From Takakia lepidozioides (taxonomy: Eukaryota > Streptophyta > Takakiopsida > Takakiales > Takakiaceae), in NCBI GenBank assembly GCA_030704615.1, contig CM060731.1, forward strand, positions 4,526,001 through 4,590,000: DNA of 64,000 nucleotides. Direction: 5' to 3'. Below are positions 35,481-48,560 of the stretch, piece by piece (the first letter of the stretch is position 1; each line of letters opens with the position of its first letter). The position numbers were made by a program, and so were the translations under genes. A model generated the notes under the pieces. The model saw only the letters and a list, made by a program, of their open reading frames with translations, did not search any database and had not been told where the DNA came from.

Positions 35481-38400
35481 ATGGTTCGAGAGGTCTGGAA
35501 CAATGAGGAATCTAAGAAGAGAGTAGAGGGGGCAATGAAACCTAACAAGTATACAGTTAAGGAGCAAGTCATGGAATCTCCCGAGAGCGAGAGGGAGGGA
35601 GAGAAGCCCTCCTCCTTCCCTGATGAAGTACTAGAGCATGTGCTAGTCTTCCTGACGTCGCACAAGGATAGAAACGCCGTATCTCTGGTGTGCAAGGCGT
35701 GGTACAGGACAGAAGCGTGGAGTAGGAAGAAAGTGTTCATTGGAAACTGCTATGCTACTTCCCCAGAACATCTGATTAGGCGGTTTCCAAAGATAAAGGC
35801 ACTTGTCATGAAAGGACGACCAAGGTTCACTGATTTTGGGTTCATTCCCATGAACTGGGGAGCTTTTGCATTTCCTTGGATCGTGGCTATGGCTAGGGCT
35901 TACCCATGGCTGGAGGAACTCTGCCTCAAGCGCATGACAGTGTCTGATGAGTGCCTGTCCATATTGGCCCGGTCTTTCCCCAACTTTCGAATCCTGTCTC
36001 TAACTAGTTGTGATGGTTTCAGCACTGACGGGCTGGCAGAGGTCACAAGAAACTGCAGGTGAGTTTCACTGTCTTTCTGTTTTTGCAGGTGAGGTTTGTT
36101 CTTGAGTGAAGCATCTAGAGGGTAGTAAGTCAGTCTAAAGAGATTCTTGTCGAAGACATCAGGAAAGTAATGAGTAGGTTTGGTTGTTAAGAGCTTGGAT
36201 AGATCAGACAGATGTAGGGTAGGTTGGGGGAGTGTGTTGGATTCAAGGAGGTAGATCTTTTAGAGCAGTTAGTATGACTTCTGCAGGTGAAGTGCTAACC
36301 TTGATCTCACCAGCCCTGTGGATGAATAAGAGATGCGGTGAAAGGAAGCTTTTTAATCAGGATATCAAACATGCATGTTTTTAAGCTATGTGTGTGTTGA
36401 CTCAGCAGTTCAAATGGGTGAACTGGCAGGAACCTAGCTGAACTGGAGCTTCAGGAGAATGACATTGAGGTTCGGGGTGGAGAATGGTTGAGCAGCTTTC
36501 CTGACATGTATACATCGCTGGTGTCTCTCAATTTTGCAACAGTCCGCAGTACAATTGACTGGGTCGACTTCAGTGCACTTGAGAGGCTGGTGGCACGATG
36601 TCCCTCCCTGAAGCGATTGAAGCTGAACAGAGAAATTACCCTTGAACAGCTGCAACGGCTTCTTCAACGGGCCCCCCAGTTGACTGAGCTGGGCACTGGA
36701 TCTTATTCTCAGAACCTTTCGTGGGCACAGCTTTCTGAACTTCAGTCTGCCCTGGTGAGGTGTAAAAATATCCAGAGCCTCTCAGGGATTTGGGAGATGG
36801 TGCCAACGTGCCTCCCATCTTTGTGGCCAGTCTGCCTGAACTTGACCAGCCTCAACCTCAGCGATGTTGTCCTACCTACCACCGACTTTGCGAAGCTTAT
36901 CAGCTACTGCCATAAGCTGCAACGCTTGCTGGTTGGTTCCTCCACCTTCTCAAGAGAACTGGAGCTTTTTTCTCATCAATAAGAAATTGTAAGAGAAGAA
37001 TTCGCAACTACAAACACACCTGGTCCTTAACTTTCAGAGTTTATGATCTCTTCTTCTTATCTTGTGTGTGCTGTTTTTGAAGTACATTAGGGTGTGCTCT
37101 AGGTGTCTATCATCTGTGGATGTTAAGAATTGTGGTATTGAGTGTATATATATCAGCTGTAAGCTCCTCCTCTGGTCTCCTTGGGTCAAGCCCTTCCCTA
37201 TACAGTGCTGGAGACTAGTCCATTTTTTGAACCCTTCAAGAATAGATGGGAAAGGGAAGATTGAGATAGAGAGAGAGCAAGGCTTCAGCTTCACAGCATC
37301 CAAAGCAATAGGTTGCATGTAATGCACATGTCCCTTATACTTTTGAAGGTTGTTGTGCAATACATGGTAATGACAACGCCCATCATAGTGGACCTTGGAA
37401 GCTAAGTGTAGGTCTTCCTTAATTACCACGGGAGGAGAATCATTTCTAGGTTTAGTAAATTCCATCTGTTGTATACTTCGGGTTTATTGGCCTACATTTT
37501 TAAGTCTTCTAGTGAGTACTGATTATTACCTAGGTGAAACTGACATCAGTTTGGTCAGGTGGAGAGCTATTTTACGCAACTAGGGTTCTTGGTACTTAAG
37601 CAGTTCAGTCTCTTAGATCCAGGGGTCAGTACTAGTGAGTATGTAGCCAAGATTTCCACCCACACTTATGACCATTCACATGATCAGGTTCACCTTCTTG
37701 TCTGTGTTGCAAGTCGCAACCCATTTTGGTGGTGATCAAGGCTGCTTAGTTTATGCGTGCCATAGTTAATAAGGTGGATCGCCTGAGGAATTCTGTGAAA
37801 TAGATGTTGTCTTTGCTGTGTTCATTACTATTGGCTTTGGGAACCATTTGCATTGTCAATTACATCTACGAAACTCAGAAGGATTTGTTACAATTTTAAT
37901 TGAAGTCTCTGTTCTTGCCATTAGGTGCAAGATTGTGTTGGCGATAAGGGGCTACTTGCAGCTTCTATGACATGCAAGGACTTGAGAGAGCTTCGAGTGT
38001 ATCCTGTTGATCAGGAAGGTTTTACTACTGAAGAGGGTCTGGTTGCCATCTCAGAGGGTTGCCCCAACCTGCGGAAAATTCTCTACTTTTGCAAGCGAAT
38101 GACTAATGCCGCAGTGGCCACATTTGCAAGGAATTGCCGGAAGATGACACACTTTCGCCTGTGCCTAATGGGGGTCCGTGAGTGTGACTATTTGACTGGT
38201 GAACCTTTGGATGAAGCATTTGGGGCAATTGTTAAGCAATGCAAAGACTTGCGGCGTCTCGCTCTCTCTGGCTGGCTGACTGATAAGACCTTTGAGTACA
38301 TTGGCTGCTATGCTAAGCAGCTCGAGACCCTTTCAGTAGCGTTTGCTGGTCAAAGTGATCGAGGCATGCATTACATTTTGGGTGGGTGCAACAAGCTGCG

Positions 38401-38665
38401 GAAGCTTGAGATTCGGGATAGCCCCTTTGGAGATGAAGCCCTCGTTGCGGGAATCCACAGATATGAGTCGATGAGGTCTTTGTGGATGTCAACTTGCCCG
38501 ATTACTCTTTATGGATGCCAGTTCTTGGCTGACAAGAATCGCTCTCTCAATGTTGAGATAATCAAGGATACTGAGAGTGACGATGTCCAGGTTGACAAAT
38601 TGTATGTGTATCGTACCATCGCGGGGCCTCGCCATGATGCCCCAGTCTTCGTGGCTATGTTGTAG
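35481..38665 (+). CDS. TIR1/AFB-family F-box LRR protein with altered auxin-pocket residues
   Basis: Predicted substrate receptor of an SCF ubiquitin ligase. Exons 35481-36058, 36430-36931 and 37925-38665 have GT-AG borders and join in phase, giving 606 residues. F-box: [20 protein letters not shown] (about residue 47-66). Leucine-rich repeats fill the rest, with TIR1 signatures [44 protein letters not shown] and MRSLWMS. Against TIR1, Arg403 is kept (Arg438 here), as are Ser462 and Ala464 (Ser497, Ala499). His78 is Arg115, in GRPRFTDF, and Ser438 is Ala473, in [11 protein letters not shown]1 has Arg and Ala at comparable places. This fits the XFB-type relatives reported from early-diverging land plants, which are doubted as auxin receptors. 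The start could also be an ATG further in; the N-terminus before the F-box is not conserved. Confidence 0.88.
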
Positions 38666-40326
38666 TGGAAACACCATCTTGGCTATCTATATTTATCTTT
38701 TATATATCTCCTCGCTCTTTTGGTTGCTTATGTCCCATGCCTATTTTCTCGTCAACCAACTTTTGTTCTAATTTTCCCCAGGGAGTGAGGGAGACAGGGT
38801 GGTGGGGGTGGGATGGGTTAGGAGAAGATACAGGAGAGAGACACGTGAGAGGGTGGAGGATTTTACAAGGTTGGCCTGCTTTGTCCGCACACACTGCATG
38901 TTGGGGGTTATATCTCTCTGTTTGTTTAGGTGGGGAGACTTGAATGTGTGTACATAATATTTGGTCTGAGAGTTGGAGCACATCTGTTACCAGAGACAAC
39001 GTTGCCAGCTGTTTTCGATGCCTCCCTCTCAGGTAGTGATCTTTCTGCTGTGCTTTCTTTAGTTCTAGTGGTCAAATTTGACCATCACAAGTGGATGGGC
39101 TCCCACTGGGCATGGTGCAGTTCCACAACTGTTCTGGCAACCTTGGGGAGTTCTCCTATCAGTAAAAGAAGATTGTTCTTTGATCCATGGAATCTTGTTT
39201 TGTGTCTAAATCTACACCAATTCTGAGTTTGGATAACATGGGAAGATGGATACCCTCTTAGCTCTTTGTGTGATGTTTGTGACATAGCTCCCAGTGGAAG
39301 CGCCTGCCAGGTAGTTATTTTGACGACACACTCTATGGAGGCAGACAGAGAGACTCCTGGTTTCTGCCCAGGTGAACCGCTGGACCATAAGTCAACTTTG
39401 ATGTCAGTGGTGCAAATGATGGTGGGATGTATTTGGTGCAGAGAATGATTCGTGGGTTGTTGTGGCTTCCCATGTAAGTTAGATGTTACCCCTATGTAGG
39501 CCGAGATTCATGAGTCAGGGGCCAGGAATTCCCAGTCTTGACAGGGGTCTTCGGTTCTGGGAGGATGGAGTAAGGCTCAGGGCTGTTACTTACTAGGACA
39601 CCTCAGGTTAGTCAGCGTCCTGTTTGCTGTGACCTTGGGTTTGTTGAACAAGCAGATACGTTTTATAGTAGGCTAGTGTGAGTTCCGTTTGCCCGAGTTG
39701 GGGGCTTGCTGCACGCGTTCCTTCCTGCTCTTTGGAGAGTGACTGCTGCATCAATCCACTACTATCTGATGAAGTTCTTGTGACAGCTTTCAAGACCCTT
39801 GTAGAGTTCCTGCTGCAAATTTGCAATATCTTTGCAAGAGGCTCTGGAGCAGGCATCCTCCCTTTTTCAGGGTTGACAGAAGTTGTGTGTCTGCCAGATG
39901 GTGGAAATAAACTGTAGATCTTCCTACAAGGTGCAGCATGGAACTCCTGAAAATCCTGAAAATCTCACATTTTGGATGTGTGAGTGCATCTCGACACGAA
40001 TGCCAGATTGCTGGAGCTTATGTTATGCAAGACCTGGTGGAACTCTTAAGTGATGGGTGCTTAGTGCTAACACCTTTTCTTGTTAAGTGAGGGGGAAAGT
40101 GAAAAGCCATGTCGAAGCTGACGCACAAAGATAAAGAACTAAATTGTAGGGAACAATGTAAGTGCAAAGTGCAATAATAGCAATTAGAAAACGATTATAA
40201 TTGTGCAGCTGAAATAAAAAAATTACAAAGAAGAAAGGGTTTTAAAATTAACTCTTTCTAATCTAATAGATGATATCGTGTCCATGTCAAAGGAGTAATC
40301 ACCAGACCATTGTACATTAGAGAGAA
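38666..40326. other. 3' flank of the F-box gene; no gene recognised
   Basis: No frame resembles a known protein. The first part should contain the F-box 3' untranslated region. From about 40100 the sequence turns A-rich and may be the 5' untranslated part of the LINE that follows. Confidence 0.45.
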
Positions 40327-42190
40327 TTGTTACTTAAAAGAGAGAAGAGAGAATATTTGTTAATGAATAAACTCCGAACGATGGTGGAGCTCTGTGCTTC
40401 TCGTGCCGATATTGCATCTCCTCGTAGTTCCTTCAACGGTATCTTAATTCATTTTCCAGGCAAGAAGGTCGATAGGGCATATGTACGTAATTGGGCAATA
40501 AGACATCTTGGAGGCTGGGGAGAACTCAAACAGAAATTCTGTCATGCCAAAGGCCGTGGATTCTTCTCCGTAATCTTTGAAGTTAATATCTTCTCGTGGT
40601 CTTCTAAAATGGGACACATAAACTGTGGGGCCCAAGAATCATATCTATGCCCTACATTCTAAACCAATACTTGGTGAACCTACCCCACATAGCCAACCAC
40701 TTTGGCTCTTTACCTCGGCTGTTTGGCAGTGTTTGATCCACAAATGTGCACACTAAACCTCAGACAGGATCTAGCTTGGAGCTCTGTCACCATTGTATCC
40801 AGGCTCAATGGAACTGGCAGTGCCAAATTCGTTCTGATGATGCCCAATGAGGAAACCTTGCCACAATATGTCAGACTGCCAATTGACGAGGAAGGCAGCT
40901 ACTTCATTATCCAACTTATTGAAGACACTACCTATGCTGCCTGTTTCAATTGCGGACAGATGGGCCACATCAAGCTCGACTGCCCTTCAACAAAACGCAA
41001 GAGAGCGCCTCCTACTGGCCCAATGACAGAACAGATTCCAGTTCACATGATGCCACCAGTTCCAAGCATCAACACTGTTCCTGGGTCACACTCGACCTGT
41101 CCACACCAATCTGTACCATTTGGAGGTCAACCGGCTCAGTCACAGCCCCTGTGACTATCATGACACTTTGCAATCCAGTCCAAGACCCATCTCTCCTTCT
41201 GACTTGGACATCAACAGAGACCCAATGCAAGAGGAAGCCAGAGCCCACCTACATCAACAAAGGAAGCTCTCTATGATCAAAGGCAAAGGGAAAATAGATG
41301 AACACCAGTCTACTCCATCTATCCAGCTCACAAGCCCTACAACCAGAGGCGGCCCACAGATAACAACAGATATTTCTTGCAATACATCCTTTGCCAATAT
41401 GTGCCTCAACACATGCTCATTCCCAAACCTGGACTTCATTGGCTGCTCTGCCCTTGAGACAATTGCAGCTCCCTAGGCTTCCTGTGTCACGCCGTTGATT
41501 TTCAGAAAAGATAAGCCCCCCGCAATACTCATCACATTTGATTGCGTGGAATCCCTTTGGGTTAAAACCTCTGATGTCAAACACTTTCTGAGAATGAATC
41601 CACCCAACACTGGCCCGGAAATTCTATTCAAGTACAAGATTCAGGAATTCTTTGAGGCCTCTCTTCCTCACTACTTCTTGTCTCCCTCAACTAGAAGTTC
41701 ATGGGGGGCCTACTTGGAAGATCACCCCGGTTTAAGCTGCAGACCATCAACTCAAGTGTTGGCCCTGATGGAAGAGGCAGACATTTACAATATGCCGCCA
41801 CCTCTGGGAGCAATCTGGACTTACAAACAGTGGCTATCATCCCCCAGGGGAGGCCATCCGCTCCAGATAAGGAACCAAGATACTTTGGTGAATGGTTTCC
41901 AACTCCTGTCAGCCTTCTTGGATCTGGAAATAGACGAAGAAAACCATAGGATGGAACTACAAAGGACCAGAGACTACATCAATGGAGTCAGGGTTCATTA
42001 CACAAATCCAGAAGCTGCTTCGGAATCCACAGACACCAGCGACGTTTCCTCTCCAGATGACATCAGCACTGACAAAGACAACCTAGCTGCCGCAGTTACT
42101 ATCATGCACATCTCCCCTCCAGTTAACGAGGTCACCAGCCCTGCTTCCCCACCAACCATTGTGGACACAAAGTCAATATCTTCCCATTGA
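40327..42190 (+). pseudogene. L1-like LINE ORF1 (DUF4283-like domain and CCHC zinc knuckle)
   Basis: Broken nucleic-acid-binding first frame of a plant L1-type retrotransposon. An N-terminal block (FPGKKVDRAYVRNWAIRHLG, about 40455-40515) resembles the DUF4283 domain of plant LINE and gag-like proteins. After a frame change, the zinc knuckle CFNCGQMGHIKLDC lies at about 40945-40985. The downstream open frame 41495-42190 is acidic toward its end and has no recognisable domain, but its position fits the C-terminal part of ORF1. It would package the element RNA; frameshifts make this copy inactive. Confidence 0.65.
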
Positions 42191-42729
42191 GGACCCCTCT
42201 CCAACAGTTCACCTTCCCAGTTCCCTGCCTGCTCTCCACCAGGTTCTCTTCTCTCCTTCTCCCTGCTATTTCTTCCAAGTGCTTGCTAAAGATCCTAGCA
42301 GATGTTGGATGTTGTGCGAAAAGTTAAAAAAACACACATAGGGGAAACAGATAAGGCACATGTTACCAACCTTCGATCTAGCAGACTGCATCCCTTCAAG
42401 AACGCTTCCTTCGGATGGCTCGCTCACTGTCAGATACCCTCAAATCGGCTCTCTGTTTTCCGCTGATTTCTTTCCAAAGGGGATTCAAATTCAAGCTATC
42501 TCGATTTCTCGGGTCCCCTCTGACCAGTTTCAGGCTGTGCCTGCCAGCCCTCACCCTCTAACCACTAGAGGTATTTTTATTCAAGTCTGCAAAAAGAGCC
42601 CAAAGCCCCCTGATCCATTTGTATGGGTCACATCCTTGAGGCCCCGCCATCGCAGAATTCACTTCTCATACCGACATATTAGGCCATCAAATATGACTTT
42701 CAGTCCAAGCCTACCTCAGTCTCCTCATG

Positions 42730-44590
42730 ATACTTAATCTCCACTCCTGGAATCTCAGAGGCCTTGGGGCAGACTCGGCGTCCCTCAAAAGGGTCAAAAT
42801 TAAAAATGGCTTGTTTCCTTCCTTTCAAACGATTCAGTGATCTTCCTGCAAGAGCACAAACTAGATCAGATTAAAATAGATAGTCTCACTGACTGTGGCC
42901 TCTGGCCAATGCTCTGTGGAAACCCACTTCGGAGGGTACAAGGGGGGGGACTGCAATTCTTTTGTCTCCCTCCCTTCAACCATATCTATCCGCAGACTCC
43001 ATTTGGCTCCCAGGAAGACTTCAATTTTGTTCTCTCACCCTTCCTAACAATTCAGGCTCCATAGGACTAGTGAACGTCTATGCGCCAAACACTTCAGTTG
43101 AGCGTTCTGAATTCTAGTCAACTCTAAACACCAAAATGAGGGACCACTAGCCTACAATCGACAGCTGGATTTTATCGGGTGATCTTAACATGGTGGAAGC
43201 CCCACAGGATAGAAGGGGTCTCGGCTCATTCAACCCTAATCCAGAAGAGATGGATCAATGGTTCTCATGTATGCAAAACCACAGTCTGACGGAGGCCATG
43301 CCTATCTTCGGCCAAGCTTCTGGCCTTAAATTCACGTGGACCAACAATAGAACTCTTGCAGATCTCTGCATGGCGCACCTCGACAGAACCTATATCTCCC
43401 TAGACCTGGTTCAACTCTCAAGAAGGCTCCCTCAGGAACCAATCCCTCTAGGATTCGACCATGCTCCGATCTCTCTGATTGTACAATTCCTGGACTCACA
43501 GCATCGTGGCAGAGGCATGTTCAAAATCAACAACTTGTTGCTGAAGTTGCCTTGACAAAGTGCCTGAAAGTTTGTCAATCAAGATTGGAGTCAACCCGAT
43601 GTGATGAATATACATACCATACCTATGTTGAGGCCAGGTGTAACCTTGACTTCCACCATAAAATCCAGGAAAGAAAACTCAAGCTGCATTCTGGGGTCAA
43701 CTGGTCTACCAAGGGCGAGAAAATGACAAAATATTTTTTTGACAAAACCCGGTTACGTAGGGCTGCACAAACCATCACAGAACTTATTGACCAGCCTTCT
43801 AGCTTATCTGCCACCACCCCCAAAGCCATGGCTGAGCTTTCCAACAAACATTTCCAGCAGCTGTTCAAGAGTGACCAGGCTGACCTCACCCCATCTCCCT
43901 CATAGACCGCTGGTCTGGCTCACACGCCCACCATCCTTTCGGGTCAGAAAGCCTCATCTTTATAAGAAGGGGAATTCACGGACACTGAGCTGGAGGAAGC
44001 ATTGCAAAAGCTACAAAACAATAAGTCCCCGGGGATGGACGGGCTTTCTGTAGAGTTCTACAAGGCAATGTGGTCAAATATCTCCTCCGATTTCACGGAT
44101 ATGGCAAACCATCTGTTTTTACAGGGCTCCATGCCTTCAACGATGTCACAGGGTGTCATCACCCTGCTGTACAAAAAGGGGGATAGAACCAATATTTCCA
44201 ATTACAGACCAATCACCCTGCTGAATGTAGCATATAAAATAATAGCGAAAGCCCTGGCTCTCATACTGCAGCCTCTCTTGCCCTCTCTAATCTGCCCCAA
44301 TCAAACAGGATTCATGAAATGGAGATTCATCCTGGACAATCTGCTTTTAGCACAAAAGGTCCCTGAATTTGCTTCCAGATCCAACCAAGAAATCGTTTGA
44401 TAGGGTAGAATGGCCCTTCCTCCTTGCAGCCTTGGCAAAGATTGGTTTTCCACCGGATTTCTGTAGATGGGTGCACATTCTTCTAACTACCTCTTCTAGC
44501 ACGGTTATTGTCAACAGTTTCATTTCCTCCGAGGTCCTTCCCTCTGCAACGATCCGTCCGCCACTGGCCCCATTCCTTTTTTTGGTTAGA
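42730..44590 (+). pseudogene. L1-like LINE ORF2: AP endonuclease and truncated reverse transcriptase
   Basis: The endonuclease begins LNLHSWNLRGLGADSASLK (about 42733), followed over several frames by FLQEHKLDQIK and GDLNM-like sequence (about 43180). The reverse transcriptase starts KLQNNKSPGMDGLSVEFYK (about 44005) and includes SNYRPITLLNVAYKIIAKAL and NQTGFMKWRFILDNLLLAQ, then KKSFDRVEWPFLLAAL. It breaks off at about 44590 just after the RQGCPLAPFLFL region, so the YADD box and everything after it are absent. Multiple stops and frame changes are present. The 3' loss is unusual for a LINE and points to a later deletion or replacement. Confidence 0.75.
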
Positions 44591-45420
44591 ACAAACTCAT
44601 GCATAAGGTTTTTAGTTTCAAGTGCTACGGCACCTCTGTTCTTATAAGGTCCACCCTTGAAAGGAGGCACTGGCCGCAAGGTGAAGTGGCTCTTAGTTAC
44701 ACCGGCTTTGGCCAGAATCTTCTCTCTCTCTTTAGTTGAGACTCTAGTTCGCTACGAACATATGAGCACGGACCCTCTTCAATATGGTACATATTACACC
44801 GATTATGAAAACGTGATTTTTTTTTGGGGAGATAAAAGAAGGAAGAAAAAAATGTCATGTTTCTCATTATTTGTGAAAAAAAATGAAAATGTCCTTATTT
44901 TCAATAAAGATGAGAGTTGTTGGATGAATACGTGACATATTTTTTCTCAAGCAGCTTGACCATGATCATTATATATAATAGATATATCAAATTTGTGTAC
45001 TGTTCGCATCACACTGAAGAATCATGCAAATATGATGGATCATGCCTCGAACTTAGTAAGCTTGCATGAATATTCAGTCTTCTGATTCGCTAAATTGTGA
45101 TTTGGTGCAGCGAGAGAGAATGAATAGCGATGGGACCCACGATGGTGGCCGCGACAAGGATGACTACGTAGCGGCAGCGCATATAGAGGTGTCATACAAA
45201 GCCGCAAACCAACGTCTTCACATGGATTGCGGTGGTGCCCTTTCCTAGAGTCAACGAGACACCATTAAATCGACGCTTCAACAGCGAGAGGAGGCAGCGA
45301 CGGCACAGCCACAAGGAAATGGCGACGAACGACAGCAGAGTCAAGCGGCAGCACCCCAATCTAGCATCGGGCAAACATGAGAGTCGACATAGCAATGCCA
45401 ACAACCTTGCTAGCATATGA
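44591..45420. other. No gene recognised; junction between LINE and CACTA element
   Basis: AT-rich sequence (about 44760-45060), then a GC-richer part (45100-45417) with short frames. No family is recognisable. It ends in TGA, the target duplication of the CACTA element. Confidence 0.45.
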
Positions 45421-45804
45421 CACTACAAGAGATGAGCTTTTTTAGGACTACGGCTTTGGCGGAGTCATAAAAACTGCACTAGACAGACGACTATAGAGCG
45501 CTGAAATGCGTTGCAGTCATAGTTCTATGACTATGTAGTAATGGATATCACTACATGACTCCGGAAAGTTAGGGAGCATTGGTCAAACATTGTTGACCAT
45601 GATGACAGGGATGGTTTATATGACCAGTGTGATATGTTTGACTACACATGGACGACGTTTCATGGAATCTTATGACTCCATGATTGAAGATGGTTTCACA
45701 GCTCTATCTATACGACTACATCACTACACGTGTCATTTTGAAGGCACATATAATGTTAATAAGGTTGCCCATTAGGTTTAAAAAAATTAAAAAATTGCTA
45801 ATAA

Positions 45805-46445
45805 GGTGCATGGCGACATCGTCAGAGCTGGAATCGTACCATATGTGATCCTAAACACTGCCCTGGTGGACATGTATGCCAAATGTGGGAGCATCGAGGA
45901 TGCAAAGGGAGTGTTCAACAATATGGCTGAATGAAATGTGGTGTCGTGGAGTGCGATGCTCGCAGGGAATGCACAGCAGGGGCGCAGGATAGAGGCTTTG
46001 GAGACGTATGAGCAAATGATGTGCGAAGGGGTGAAGCCCGACCACATCACGTTTGTGTGCACTTGCAATGCTTGTGCAAGCCTGGCAGCCCTGGAAAAGA
46101 GCAAAGAGGTGCATGGTAACATCATCAAAAGCTGGAATTGTACCAAATGTCAACCCTGGCAGCTCTGGAAAAGGGATTGCAAAGAGGTCCATGGCGACAT
46201 CGTCAGGGCTGGAATTGTACCAAATGTCATTTTGAACAATACCCTGGTGGGCATGTATGCAAAATGTGGGTGCATTGAGGATGCAACAGGAGTGTTCGAC
46301 ACTATGGCTGAACAAGATGTGGTGTCGTGGAGTACGATGATTGCAGGATATGCACAGCAAGGGCGCGGGATGGAGGCTTTGGAGACCTATGAGCAAATGA
46401 TGTGCGAAGGGGTGAAGCCCAACCACATCACGTTTGTGGAACTAG
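45805..46445 (+). pseudogene. PPR gene fragment in the CACTA element
   Basis: Encodes PPR units such as [20 protein letters not shown] and [24 protein letters not shown] near 45931 and a frame change near 46125 break it, and one part is duplicated (VHGDIVRAGIV at two places). No start, no E or DYW domain. Confidence 0.75.
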
Positions 46446-46549
46446 TGTGATAAGGTGATAAGGTGAGTTGGGTGTTTCCTAGAACAAATCTAGGCTGTTA
46501 TTTGTCGGCTGCTAGCAACACGGCAAGGATGTATGCATGATTTGTGCAG

Positions 46550-47880
46550 AGGCGTGGATAGCATGGAAGCAGCTGCACTGTCACATTATCCAAAGTGGAT
46601 TCACACCAAATGTTTTTCTACTCAGCACCCATGTCAAACATGTATGTTAAGTGCAGGAGCATCATGTATGCATGCTCACGAAGTTTTCAACAGAATGCCT
46701 CAATGATCTTTGATCACGTGGAATATAATGTTGGCAGGATTTACCGAGCATATTGGGTGTGGTAGGAATGCTTTGGAGACCTATAGGATTTGTACCAGAT
46801 GTCATTCTGAACACTGCCCTGGTGGACATATATGCCAAATGTGGGTGCAGCAAGCCTGATGCGAAGGGAGAGTTTGACAATATGGCTGACTGAGATGTGG
46901 TGTTTTAGAGTGCCATGATTGCAAGGTATGTGCAGCATGGGTATGGGATTAAGGCTTTGGAAACCTAAGAGCAAATCATGTGGGAAGGGATGAAGCTAGA
47001 CCATGTCATGTTCATATGTGTTTATAATATGCATATGCGAGCCTAGCAGCCCTGGGAATGGTCAAAGAGGTTCACGGTGACATTATATCAAAGCTGGAAT
47101 TATACTAGATATCATTTTGAACATTCCCCTGGTGTACATCTATGCTAGTTAAGTGTTCAACAGAATGCCTCAATGATCTTTGATCACGTGGAATATAATG
47201 TTGGCAGGATTTACCAAGCATGGGTTGGTAGGAATGCTTTGGAGACCTATAAGTAAATGTTGCACGAAGGGGTGTATCCCAACCACATCACATTTGTTGT
47301 GTTTGCAATGCGTGTGCAAGCATGGGAGCTCTGGAAAAGGGGAAAGAGGTCCATGGTGGCATCGTCAAAGCTGGAATTGTACCAGATGTCATTCTGAACA
47401 CTGCCCTGGTGGACATGTATGTCACATGTGGGTGCATTAAGGATGCGAATGGAGTTTTCAACAGTGTGGCTGAACATTTTGTGGTGTCGTGGAACGTGAT
47501 GCTTGCAAGGTATGCACAGCAGGGACATGGTATGGAGGCTTTGGAGACCTATGATTGAATGATAGGGGCAGGGGTGAAGCCCACTGACCACATCACGTTT
47601 GTGTGCATTTGCAATGCATCTGCAAGGCTGGCAGCCCTGGAAAAGGGCGAAGAGGTCCATGGTGACATTTTCGGAGGTGGTTTGTACCCGATGTCATTCT
47701 GAACAATACCCTGGTGGATATGTATGCAAAATGTGGGTGCATCGAGGATGCAAAGGGAATGTTCGACAGAACAAGATATGGTGTCATGTAATGCCATGCT
47801 TGCAGAAGATGCACAGCAGAGGCGCGAGATGGAGGCCGTGGAGACAATTCGTAATGGTCAACTGGAAAAAGCAGCAAAAG
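46550..47880 (+). pseudogene. Rearranged PPR gene fragments in the CACTA element
   Basis: At least two overlapping copies of the same PPR stretch. Both contain the phrase corresponding to RMPQ-stop-SLITWN (TGA at 46704-46706 and 47174-47176). Frameshifts are frequent. The final part changes into the sequence GQLEKAAKVAQLIERGT, also found at 49.1, 51.4 and 53.5 kb. Confidence 0.7.
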
Positions 47881-48079
47881 TAGCACAATTGATAGAACGA
47901 GGCACCGCTAACAAAGGTACCTCCTTCGACACATTTCAGCCTGCTATCAGAGTCGTCCATAAATTTTCATGTTGAATTCTGCAAGTTAGCTGGTTGAGTG
48001 AACCTTTGATAGTTTGGAGTGACTTTGACATGGTACTGCCAATGTGACAACAGGGAAGTATCCTGAAACAGGTAACAGA

Positions 48080-48560
48080 GACGAGGAGAAGCTGTGGCAG
48101 AATATAATGTTGGCAGGATTTACCAAGCATAGGTGTGGTAGGAATGCTTTGGAGACCTATGAGCAAATGATGCGCGAAGGGGTGAAGCCAACCACATCAC
48201 GTTTGTTTGTGTTTTGCAATGCGTGTGCATGCCTGGGAGCTCTGGAAAAGGGGGAAGGAGGTCCATGGTGACATCGTCAAAACTGGAAATGTATCAGATG
48301 TCATTCTGAACACTGCCCTGGTGGACATGTATGCGAAATGTGGGTGCATTAAGGATGCGAAGGGAGTTTTCAACACTATGGCTGAACGAGATGTGGTGTC
48401 ATGGAACACGATGCTTGTAGGGTATGCAGAGCAGGGACATGGTATGGAGGCTTTGGAGACCTATGCTCCTTCAATAGCACAGCGGCTACAAGTGGGTAGA
48501 TGGTTAACTGGAAACAGCAGCGGCAACAACACAATTCATAGAACAAGGCGCTGCTATTGA
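48080..48560 (+). pseudogene. PPR gene fragment in the CACTA element
   Basis: Encodes NALETYEQMMREGVKPT and, after a frame change, [20 protein letters not shown] and [20 protein letters not shown], then runs into the non-PPR block. It closely matches 52.5-52.98 kb. Confidence 0.7.

Noticed and set aside
41495-42190. Independent 231-codon host gene
   Set aside because: It lies between LINE ORF1 zinc knuckle and ORF2 endonuclease on the same strand, so it is better read as part of the LINE.
45851-46426. Long minus-strand frames with Cys/His-rich repeats in the CACTA regions
   Set aside because: They are antisense shadows of PPR repeats and recur wherever the PPR fragments recur.
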